DNA from: an archaeon
GTDB taxonomy: Archaea > Nanobdellota > Nanobdellia > SCGC-AAA011-G17 > GW2011-AR17
Assembly (NCBI GenBank): GCA_023245975.1
Contig: JAHFJF010000021.1
Span: forward strand, 1 to 10,315
DNA: 10,315 bases
Direction: 5' to 3'
The position numbers and the translations under genes were made by a program. Under the pieces are notes generated by a model. The model searched no databases. It saw nothing but the letters and a program-made list of their open reading frames with translations, and was not told the origin of the DNA. Shown here piece after piece: positions 1-5,642 of the stretch (within the stretch, counting starts at the first letter, position 1; each line of letters begins with the position of its first letter).

Positions 1-1
1 A

Positions 2-103
2 TGCCAGGATTCTATCTATTCTGAATTATACGGATGTTCTACGCATGTGGGTAAATCTCCGGAAAGATTTAGAAATGAACCGGGAATAGATAATCAAATC
101 TAA
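2..103 (+). CDS. possible C-terminal end of a gene truncated by the window edge
   Basis: Reading from base 2, 33 codons stay open to a TAA at 101-103. That stop overlaps the stop of the convergent srp54 gene by 3 bp, the same arrangement as the protease/ftsY pair at 2854-2857, and this is the main reason to believe the frame. The encoded tail contains the stretch GKSPERFR, faintly like the end of AraC-type helix-turn-helix domains, but this is far too short to assign. A competing plus-strand frame (3-89) is also open, so the reading frame itself is uncertain. Confidence 0.3.
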   Translation, partial: CQDSIYSELYGCSTHVGKSPERFRNEPGIDNQI

Positions 104-1458
104 AGTTTCATCCCTTTAGGCATTTTGCCCTTGAACTTCTTCATCATCTTGGAAACATCTTCGCCTGCAGTGCCTTTCATTACCTTCATCATCTTCTTGC
201 TCATCTTGTACTGCTTCAACAAATCCCTTACATCACTACTGCTACAACCGGAACCTTTTGCAATCCTGTCTATCCTGCTTGAATCCATCACATCAGGATT
301 CTCCAATTCTTTCTTTGTCATTGACTGCAGAATAAATTTCCATTTTCTCAGTTTGCTTTCCTGGACATTAAGCATTTCTTTGGGAATGTTCAAGTTGCCC
401 ATACCTGGGATTAATTCTATTATCTTTTGCAATGAGCCCATCTTCTGCATTGCTTCCATCTGGTCGTAAAGGTCGATGAAAGTGAAATCGCCTTCCACCA
501 ATTTTTTCCCAAGATTTTCGGCCTTGCTCTCTTCTATAGCGAACTGGGCTTTTTCCAATAATGCTTCTATATCTCCCATCCCCAATAGCCTGCCAACGAA
601 ACCTTTAGGGTTGAACTGCTCCAAATCGTCTGCTTTCTCGCCGACGCCAATGAACTTTACAGGAGCTTTTGTTACTGAACATGCAGACAATGCTCCGCCA
701 CCTTTGGCAGTGCCATCCATCTTTGTGATTACAACACCAGTGATATGGCAGGACTCATGAAACTGCTGCGCCTGCTTCTGTGCAGCCTGGCCAATATCTG
801 CTGATATTACCAATAATCTCTCGTTTGGCTTGATATGCTCATTAAGAATCTCAAGCTCTTCAATAAGATCCCTGCTTAATGCATCTCTGCCGGCAGTGTC
901 TATGATTATAATATCAAACTTGCTCAATTCCTTTTCGAATTCCTGATATATTTTTAGAGGATTCTTCTCGCCTTTCTGTATGTAGCAAGGAATACCAATC
1001 CTTTGGCATACCTGTTCTAACTGTTCTGGAGCTGCAGGCCTGTGCACGTCTAAACCAACTGTGGCGACCTTATAGCCTCTTTTTGAATAGAATTTTGATA
1101 ATTTACCTATTGAAGTAGTTTTTCCGCTACCAAACAATCCCACCATCATTATCTTGAATGGCTTCTTGCTGATTGTAATTTCATTCTTTTCTCCACCCAA
1201 AAATCTTGTCAATTCTTCATAGACAATTTTCACTAAGTATTCCCTCTGGGTTATGCTTGCTGGAGGCTTCTCTTCAATAGCCCTTCTCCTAATCTCTTTC
1301 GTTAAAGAAAAAACCAATTGGACATTGACATCGGCCTGCAATAAAGCACGTTGGATGTCCTTTACTAACTCATCAATTAATTTCTCATCTACGAACATGC
1401 TCCTGGCTATCTTAGACAGCGTGTTTTTCAGTGATTCAGACAGCTTTTCCAATACCAT
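100..1458 (-). CDS. srp54: signal recognition particle GTPase SRP54 (Ffh homologue)
   Basis: This is the GTPase subunit of the archaeal signal recognition particle. With 7S RNA and SRP19 it binds signal sequences of nascent proteins and delivers ribosomes to FtsY at the membrane. The 452-residue product has the usual N-G-M layout. The helical N domain is about residues 1-95. The G domain carries P-loop GLFGSGKTT (107-115), DVHRPAAPEQL (137-147), DTAGRD (187-192), TKMDGTAKGGG (245-255) and GVGEKADDLE (271-280). The methionine-rich M domain is about 320-452, with SRIDRIAKGSG (394-404), the conserved RNA-binding segment, and a Lys/Met-rich tail. Length is normal for the family. The ATG at 1456-1458 begins MVLEKLSESL, typical of SRP54. 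It has its own TATA box and appears leaderless, although an RHH gene on the same strand lies 59 bp upstream. The SRP RNA gene is not visible in this window. Confidence 0.97.
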   Translation of the reverse strand: MVLEKLSESLKNTLSKIARSMFVDEKLIDELVKDIQRALLQADVNVQLVFSLTKEIRRRAIEEKPPASITQREYLVKIVYEELTRFLGGEKNEITISKKPFKIMMVGLFGSGKTTSIGKLSKFYSKRGYKVATVGLDVHRPAAPEQLEQVCQRIGIPCYIQKGEKNPLKIYQEFEKELSKFDIIIIDTAGRDALSRDLIEELEILNEHIKPNERLLVISADIGQAAQKQAQQFHESCHITGVVITKMDGTAKGGGALSACSVTKAPVKFIGVGEKADDLEQFNPKGFVGRLLGMGDIEALLEKAQFAIEESKAENLGKKLVEGDFTFIDLYDQMEAMQKMGSLQKIIELIPGMGNLNIPKEMLNVQESKLRKWKFILQSMTKKELENPDVMDSSRIDRIAKGSGCSSSDVRDLLKQYKMSKKMMKVMKGTAGEDVSKMMKKFKGKMPKGMKL

Positions 1459-1460
1459 AT

Positions 1461-1470
1461 TATTGCCTTT
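1461..1470 (-). promoter_or_regulatory. start-proximal 10-mer shared by srp54 and ftsY (srp54 copy)
   Basis: On the minus strand the sequence AAAGGCAATA lies 2 nt before the srp54 ATG. An identical 10-mer sits at the same distance from the ftsY ATG (4062-4071). None of the other starts in the window has it. It could be a shared element around the transcription start, or a chance match in AT-rich DNA. Confidence 0.35.
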
Positions 1471-1482
1471 ATCGGATTTTGG

Positions 1483-1490
1483 TTTATAAA
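1483..1490 (-). promoter_or_regulatory. TATA box of srp54
   Basis: TTTATAAA is a perfect archaeal TATA element ending 24 nt before the srp54 ATG, so initiation is expected at or within a few bases of the start codon. A second TTTATAAA-like sequence at 1499-1506 lies about 40 nt from the start and is the less likely choice. Confidence 0.7.
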
Positions 1491-1517
1491 GCTTAGTGTT
1501 TATAAAAGGTAGCCAGT

Positions 1518-1826
1518 TTATTCTTTCTTGTCCTTCTTTAACGGCAATTTGAGCAATACATCAGAAGTCAGCCTTTCCACATGCTTCAAATGCGCATTTG
1601 CAGTAATCTCATTATTTCTTAATTCGTGTAGCTTATTGAATTCAGAAGGCAGTTTCTGCCACATATAGAAAAAACTTATTGCAGCCTCTATCACTTGGTT
1701 CTTGTTCTTAAACTCCTTGCTTCCCTTAAGCTCTTTTAATAGTTTTTCAGACAATGGCGTAATTCTTAAATTAAGCTCGATGATACTCTTTCCAGCCGCT
1801 TTCTTCCTTGATGCTTTCTTTTTCAT
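1518..1826 (-). CDS. small ribbon-helix-helix-like DNA-binding protein
   Basis: A 102-residue basic protein. After a Lys/Arg-rich N-terminus (1-13) comes a strand-like segment IIELNLRIT, a helix LSEKLLKELKG, and a second helix NQVIEAAISFFYMWQ. This strand-helix-helix order, with a short alternating strand and a loop of Lys/Asn residues before the second helix, matches the ribbon-helix-helix (Arc/MetJ/CopG) fold whose dimers bind palindromic DNA through the paired strands. The remaining residues to 102 are a Leu/Lys-rich helix of unknown role, perhaps for oligomerisation. The gene is transcribed away from the secreted protease gene across a 95-bp spacer containing a 23-bp imperfect palindrome, so autoregulation and control of the protease is an attractive inference. 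No specific family member is recognised, and the fold call rests on pattern alone. Confidence 0.6.
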   Translation of the reverse strand: MKKKASRKKAAGKSIIELNLRITPLSEKLLKELKGSKEFKNKNQVIEAAISFFYMWQKLPSEFNKLHELRNNEITANAHLKHVERLTSDVLLKLPLKKDKKE

Positions 1827-1848
1827 ATTAGAAATAATGTTTTTCTAC

Positions 1849-1856
1849 TATTTAAG
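1849..1856 (-). promoter_or_regulatory. TATA-like box of the RHH gene
   Basis: On the minus strand CTTAAATA ends 22 nt before the RHH gene's ATG, the spacing seen for other leaderless genes in this window. It is a weaker match to the consensus than the srp54 box. Confidence 0.5.
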
Positions 1857-1863
1857 AATTTAG

Positions 1864-1886
1864 GACTTTGCTACAGTAGTAAGGTC
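1864..1886. promoter_or_regulatory. 23-bp imperfect palindrome, candidate operator
   Basis: The arms GACTTTGCTAC and GTAGTAAGGTC around a central A at 1875 are complementary at 9 of 11 positions, and the inner CTAC-A-GTAG core is perfect. The element lies 7 bp upstream of the RHH gene's TATA box and 3 bp upstream of the protease TATA box, about where the BRE would lie, so a bound repressor could block both promoters. RHH proteins typically recognise such palindromes; binding by the adjacent RHH protein is inferred from position only. Confidence 0.5.
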
Positions 1887-1889
1887 AGA

Positions 1890-1897
1890 TTTATATA
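1890..1897 (+). promoter_or_regulatory. TATA box of the secreted protease gene
   Basis: TTTATATA ends 24 nt before the ATG at 1922, matching the leaderless spacing of neighbouring genes. The candidate operator at 1864-1886 abuts it on the upstream side. Confidence 0.6.
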
Positions 1898-1921
1898 TTA
1901 TAAATACGTCTAGTTTCAATA

Positions 1922-2857
1922 ATGCATGCTTTGCGCAACTTGCTCTTTTCTTTGGCATTGTCATTAAGTACACCAATATATGCCAAAACAAATTCAGACC
2001 AATCACTTAACCCCGATCCTGCCGGCCACAAGTATGCAATAGTTATGGTAGGAAGCAGCCGTGGAGAAAGGGGCAGCTCTTTGGCAGACCCAATCGACAG
2101 AAATTCTTTTTTATTGGGTGGAGTAAGAATATACAAGCATCTGCGCGAACTTGGCTTCAATAGGGAAAACATCTACTTCCTTTATGCTGATGGCCATCCT
2201 GATCTCTCAGAACCTTTAGAGCATGAGACTATTGAGGAGCTTCGAAATTATCAATTCAACGGCTCTTATAACAATAGGGCTACCCAGAGCAATCTAGAAT
2301 CTATAATAAATCGGCTACAGGGTCAAGTTACCAGCAATGATACTTTTGTCATGTTTGTTGGAACACATGGTGACGAGAATTATTTAGAGATAGAACAAGA
2401 TGGTGAGGACGAATTCACATATATAGAATTGCAGGGGCTAGTCAATAGGATAAGGCCCAAGCAGGGATTGCTTGTTATAGATGCGTGCCACTCTGGCGCC
2501 TTGGCAGCCAAGCTTGAAATTCCAAATTATGTCATAGTCTCTTCAACACAGTCAAACACATACGGCTGGGTCGACAGGGATTACACTACCGGCGCAAACT
2601 TTTTCGAAAACCTAACTGATCCTGAAAGCGATGCTAACATAGATGGCAGGATAACAATGCGTGAGGCTTTTGACCAAACAGTAATTGAAGGCCAACAGCA
2701 CTGGCTTAGAATTAAGAGGTATCTTTTAACCAGATATAACTGGGGCCCATTTCCACCATCAATGCTAGTAGAAACATCGGTCATACCCATGATTTACGTA
2801 GAAAGCGGAGCTTCAGACGAAATGTATATTTCTAAAACATTTACTTTCAGGCCTTAA
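1922..2857 (+). CDS. secreted caspase/legumain-like (clan CD) cysteine peptidase with EF-hand loop
   Basis: A 311-residue protein predicted to be exported and to act outside the cytoplasm. Residues 1-21 form a Sec-type signal peptide: short basic N-terminus, hydrophobic run LLFSLALSLS, and an A-type cleavage site after PIYA. The clan CD fold follows: strand YAIVMVGSS (38-46), helix GGVRIYKHLRELGF with strand NIYFLYADG (66-91), catalytic His149 in VGTHGDE, and nucleophile Cys189 in VIDACHSG. The pattern is nearest to peptidase C13/caspase-like proteins. Downstream, residues 237-248 (D-A-N-I-D-G-R-I-T-M-R-E) fit a 12-residue EF-hand loop with acidic or polar ligands at 1, 3, 5 and 12, suggesting calcium dependence. 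Three N-x-S/T sequons are present (113, 139, 230). The C-terminal 45 residues are unassigned. The gene diverges from an RHH gene and overlaps ftsY by 4 bp at its stop. The substrate is unknown. Sampled G+C (about 46%) looks somewhat above its neighbours. Confidence 0.85.
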   Translation: MHALRNLLFSLALSLSTPIYAKTNSDQSLNPDPAGHKYAIVMVGSSRGERGSSLADPIDRNSFLLGGVRIYKHLRELGFNRENIYFLYADGHPDLSEPLEHETIEELRNYQFNGSYNNRATQSNLESIINRLQGQVTSNDTFVMFVGTHGDENYLEIEQDGEDEFTYIELQGLVNRIRPKQGLLVIDACHSGALAAKLEIPNYVIVSSTQSNTYGWVDRDYTTGANFFENLTDPESDANIDGRITMREAFDQTVIEGQQHWLRIKRYLLTRYNWGPFPPSMLVETSVIPMIYVESGASDEMYISKTFTFRP

Positions 2858-4059
2858 AGACCGAGATTCTGCATGATCTTTTCCGGCTTGAACTCCTCTA
2901 TGTCATCATAACCCTGGCCTGTGCAAAGAAACATGATTGGTTTCTTTGTTACGTAAGATACTGAGATAGCCGTGCCGCCTTTTTCATCTATGTCTGCTTT
3001 TGTTAAAACTGCACCATCAATTGATATTGCGGAATCAAAATTCTGTATCTGCTCAATGCAATCGTTACCTGAAATCATTTCTCCAATGTAGATTTTCAAA
3101 TCCGGCTTTGCAACACGAATTATCTTTTTCATTTCATCCACCAGGTTAATATTGCTATGCTGCCTTCCTGCAGTGTCAATCAATACTACATCGAAGCCCC
3201 TTGCCTTGGCCATCTTTATTGCATCAAAAGCTACTGCTGCCGGATCAGCGCCGTAATCATGCTTTACTATTGGAACATTCAAATTCTTAGCATGCTCTTC
3301 CAATTGCTGTATAGCTGCGCTCCTGAATGTGTCAGCTGCCGCAAGTACGCATTTTAAATTATTCTTTTTAAGATAATTTGCCATTTTTGCTACAGTAGTT
3401 GTCTTCCCCCCGCCATTTATCCCGACAAATGCGATTATGTAGGGTTTTTCCTGCTTGCCTTTTATCTCTCTAATCAGATTTGGCCTTTCAATCTTCAAAA
3501 GGCTTGATATGCTATTGCTTAGAGAATTTAGGATTATATTTTCAACATCTTCTCTTTTTACTGGCTTTTCAACTATCTCTGATTTTAGGTCCGCCTTTAT
3601 TTTTTCAACAACCTCCATGGCAACATTATTCTCCATCATTCCTATCTCCAAATCCTCAAACATCTCATTGAATTTCTCTTCAGAAATCTTCTTTGTTACA
3701 ATAACCTGTTTTATCCTTTCAAAAACCCCTTTCTTTTCTTCTTCTGTAAAGCCTTTCTCCAGCTTCTTTGCCTCATCTTCTGTTATTGTTACATCTTCTT
3801 TATGTGGCTTGTGCGGATGCTTCTTCTCATCTTCTATCCTTTTCTCAAGCTCTTCGAGGCGGCTGGTTTTGGGTTCGTCCTTTTTGACAATCTTCTCTTT
3901 TAACTTGATCAGAACATTCTTCTTGTCCTCTTCTTCCATAGCTTCTGTATGTACCTTTACTACAGTCTGCTCTACTAATGTCTCAGGCACTTTTTCTTCT
4001 ACTTCTTCGCTAATCTTACCAATGGCATTCTTTATCTTTTCTTTAAGAAACTTGAACAT
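2854..4059 (-). CDS. ftsY: signal recognition particle receptor FtsY (SR alpha homologue)
   Basis: FtsY is the membrane-associated GTPase that pairs with SRP54 to hand ribosome-nascent chain complexes to the Sec translocon. The 401-residue product has a long charged, Lys/Glu-rich N-terminal region (about 1-110) with HPHKPHK at 81-87, then a helical N domain (about 110-200) and the SRP GTPase domain. Its motifs are GINGGGKTTT (213-222), DTFRSAA (243-249), DTAGRQ (295-300), TKAD (353-356) and GQGYDD (381-386), where the GQGYDDI signature separates FtsY from SRP54. The acidic/basic N-terminal domain is expected to mediate membrane contact. The ATG at 4057-4059 is supported by a TATA box 22 nt upstream. 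The stop overlaps the stop of the convergent protease gene by 4 bp, leaving no room for a terminator between them. Confidence 0.96.
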   Translation of the reverse strand: MFKFLKEKIKNAIGKISEEVEEKVPETLVEQTVVKVHTEAMEEEDKKNVLIKLKEKIVKKDEPKTSRLEELEKRIEDEKKHPHKPHKEDVTITEDEAKKLEKGFTEEEKKGVFERIKQVIVTKKISEEKFNEMFEDLEIGMMENNVAMEVVEKIKADLKSEIVEKPVKREDVENIILNSLSNSISSLLKIERPNLIREIKGKQEKPYIIAFVGINGGGKTTTVAKMANYLKKNNLKCVLAAADTFRSAAIQQLEEHAKNLNVPIVKHDYGADPAAVAFDAIKMAKARGFDVVLIDTAGRQHSNINLVDEMKKIIRVAKPDLKIYIGEMISGNDCIEQIQNFDSAISIDGAVLTKADIDEKGGTAISVSYVTKKPIMFLCTGQGYDDIEEFKPEKIMQNLGL

Positions 4060-4061
4060 GG

Positions 4062-4071
4062 TATTGCCTTT
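4062..4071 (-). promoter_or_regulatory. start-proximal 10-mer shared by srp54 and ftsY (ftsY copy)
   Basis: On the minus strand AAAGGCAATA lies 2 nt before the ftsY ATG, identical in sequence and offset to the copy before srp54 (1461-1470). The same 10-mer also occurs once inside a coding region at 9172-9181, so the background is not zero. Confidence 0.35.
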
Positions 4072-4081
4072 CTATTCATGA

Positions 4082-4089
4082 TTTATAAT
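4082..4089 (-). promoter_or_regulatory. TATA box of ftsY
   Basis: On the minus strand ATTATAAA ends 22 nt before the ftsY ATG, within the 86-bp spacer that separates ftsY from the coiled-coil gene. ftsY is therefore probably transcribed on its own as a leaderless mRNA. A CTATAAAA-like sequence near 4113-4120 is too far upstream to fit that spacing. Confidence 0.6.
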
Positions 4090-4145
4090 GCTTTTGGCTA
4101 TTCGGCTTTTGGTTTTATAGACTACCTAAATTCTTTGGGTTGATT

Positions 4146-4574
4146 TCAATTTAGAAGCGTTGTATCTTTCTTGGTAATTGTTTTCAATTTTTTTAATTCC
4201 TTTTCTAGCTGCGATAAAGCATTTCTTACCGCCTCATCACTTTTCTTTAATCGATTTAATTGTTCCTCTTCTTTTTCAATTTCAGATGCCGCCTGATATA
4301 GGCTCTCAGCAGTAGCCTCCAAACCTTTTACTTCCTCCGCAAATGACTCGCGAATTTTCGAAGTATGTTCTTGAGTGTCGATTATATTCAAGTATGAATT
4401 GCGTGCAAGGCACTTTATCCTCTCAAAATCATTGTCGCTTAATTCCCTTTTCCCGTAATCTTCTGTCTTGTCAAATAGAGTCATTACAGAATTTCTATAT
4501 CTTTCTGGTGCACTAAGCTCTTTTTCCAAAGAAAGAAGGTATTCTTCCAGCTTTCCCCTAAAATCCTTTGGCAT
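4146..4574 (-). CDS. hypothetical coiled-coil protein
   Basis: A 142-residue, almost entirely helical, highly charged protein that I do not recognise. The N-terminal half contains ERYRNSVMTLFDKTEDYGKR-type amphipathic segments. From about residue 68 to 133 heptad-like spacing of Leu, Ile and Ala among Glu and Lys (for example EKEEEQLNRLKKSDEAVRNA at 100-119) predicts a long coiled coil. No signal peptide or membrane segment is present. The preferred start is the ATG at 4572-4574; a TTG one codon upstream is in frame but needless. It begins 15 nt after the truD stop, so co-transcription with truD is likely, although TTATTAAT at 4597-4604 in the truD 3' end lies at leaderless spacing and could be a private promoter. 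A prefoldin-like role is possible, because prefoldin alpha is often near ftsY in archaea, but the sequence lacks a convincing prefoldin hairpin pattern. Confidence 0.75.
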   Translation of the reverse strand: MPKDFRGKLEEYLLSLEKELSAPERYRNSVMTLFDKTEDYGKRELSDNDFERIKCLARNSYLNIIDTQEHTSKIRESFAEEVKGLEATAESLYQAASEIEKEEEQLNRLKKSDEAVRNALSQLEKELKKLKTITKKDTTLLN

Positions 4575-4589
4575 CAATCATCTTAATTA

Positions 4590-5603
4590 TTACTGAATTA
4601 ATAAGTCTTTTCCTATCAAAGCCTTAATTACCATAGTGGCGTAGCTTCCCCTAGGCAATGAGAATCCAACTATCTGCTTCTTCCTGCCTTTGTTCAGCTC
4701 ATCTTCAGAGTAGCCTTTGACCTTGAATCCTTCCACAGAAATTAAGGCCTGCCTTTCGGGCGAACTGCTTACCAAATTTGGGAACTGCCTGAGCGCAAAA
4801 TCCCTAGGATTAATCACTTCTTGACTCAAAATCGATTCGTATGCCTCTTTGACTCTCTCATCTTCAAATTCTGCATCGAAATTTATTAATGGCAGCCTCT
4901 CTGGAAAGCCTTCGATGCACTTTGAGCTGCCTGGAAAGGCTAATTTCATTCCAGAAATATCTATCTCTGTAAACTTCTTGCAATCTTTCCTTATCAAATA
5001 TGAGAGAGCCATATTAAATAAATAAGACTGATATGCGCTAAAATAGATGTGAGATGTTCCAGTTTTTTTCAATGCAGAGACATAATCGTTATCTGCGGCA
5101 GTTATTTTTAGCAAATCGCATGCTTCCTTGAATTTCTTTTTTACCATTAATCTTCCAACATCATGGTTGTTGGATTCATTGCCAAATCTCTGCTCATCAT
5201 AATAATTAGGGATTTTCTTTGGAAGCCTAGCATATTTCTTTTCTATGTCACGGATTGTTATGGCAAACTGATTTCCATTATTGTCCGAAGTTTCTGCATG
5301 CCTTTCTGCCATGCCCAAAAATTCAAGCTGTATATCATTAATTTTCACCCTCTGAACAATCTTGTAGTTAGTTATATCAACGGTTATCAATTGCTCGGTT
5401 ATTGCATTCCTGTCTTTCAGTCCAGAATATCTTATGTCACTTTCGTTTATGCCGATTCGTTTTGCGATTTCCCTAACCGCATCAATAGTATTCCAGTATT
5501 TTTTCTTCAATGTAAAAGCGCAATATTTGCCATTTATAGAGCCTGTCTTCAGGCTATTTATTTCCTTGACAAGGAAGTCTTCCGGCAACTGTTTTATTTT
5601 CAT
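4590..5603 (-). CDS. truD: tRNA pseudouridine synthase D (TruD family)
   Basis: TruD-family enzymes isomerise uridine to pseudouridine in tRNA (position 13 in bacteria; archaeal and Pus7-like members can also modify other sites such as position 35). The 337-residue product shows YSGLKDRNAITEQ at 59-71 with catalytic Asp64, YYDEQRFGNE (134-143), QSYLFNMALSYL (192-203), the family GSSKCIEGFP segment (225-234), and the C-terminal LPRGSYATM signature (316-324). The start is set at the ATG 5601-5603, giving MKIKQLPEDFLVKEI, which matches the family N-terminus. An in-frame TTG at 5625-5627 would add eight residues but would overlap the promoter region. The length resembles the E. coli enzyme, so the insertion domain is compact. 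The gene diverges from apgM across 39 bp and precedes the coiled-coil gene by 15 nt. Confidence 0.93.
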   Translation of the reverse strand: MKIKQLPEDFLVKEINSLKTGSINGKYCAFTLKKKYWNTIDAVREIAKRIGINESDIRYSGLKDRNAITEQLITVDITNYKIVQRVKINDIQLEFLGMAERHAETSDNNGNQFAITIRDIEKKYARLPKKIPNYYDEQRFGNESNNHDVGRLMVKKKFKEACDLLKITAADNDYVSALKKTGTSHIYFSAYQSYLFNMALSYLIRKDCKKFTEIDISGMKLAFPGSSKCIEGFPERLPLINFDAEFEDERVKEAYESILSQEVINPRDFALRQFPNLVSSSPERQALISVEGFKVKGYSEDELNKGRKKQIVGFSLPRGSYATMVIKALIGKDLLIQ

Positions 5604-5612
5604 AAAGTAAGG

Positions 5613-5620
5613 CTTATAAG
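5613..5620 (+). promoter_or_regulatory. TATA box of apgM
   Basis: CTTATAAG ends 22 nt before the GTG start of apgM. It is itself palindromic, but on the minus strand it is only about 9-10 nt from the truD ATG, too close to serve truD. Confidence 0.5.
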
Positions 5621-5627
5621 CAAACAA

Positions 5628-5635
5628 TTCTTAAA
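5628..5635 (-). promoter_or_regulatory. TATA-like box of truD
   Basis: On the minus strand TTTAAGAA ends 24 nt before the truD ATG. It lies inside the apgM promoter interval (5613-5643), so the two divergent core promoters interleave. Confidence 0.4.
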
Positions 5636-5642
5636 CTTATCT

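Noticed and set aside
3..89. Alternative plus-strand frame at the left edge
   Set aside because: It is open, but its stop at 87-89 lacks the convergent stop overlap seen for the frame ending at 103. The choice remains uncertain and is recorded at low confidence.
1867..3399. A 14-base exact repeat (TTTGCTACAGTAGT) at 1867-1880 and 3386-3399
   Set aside because: The second copy encodes part of the ftsY P-loop region. One 14-mer match in 10 kb of this composition is within chance expectation, so it is not treated as a second operator.
3455..4081. A 208-codon open frame on the plus strand
   Set aside because: It lies wholly antisense to ftsY, is Ser/Phe-rich as expected from the reverse of a Lys/Glu-rich gene, and has no promoter or family features.
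5604..5627. TTG start adding eight residues to TruD
   Set aside because: The added residues do not fit the family N-terminus and overlap the apgM TATA box; ATG 5601-5603 gives the typical MKIKQ start.
5163..5642. Upstream in-frame extension of apgM
   Set aside because: The frame is open but covers the antisense of truD. The family N-terminus starts at the GTG 5643, preceded by a TATA box at the right distance.
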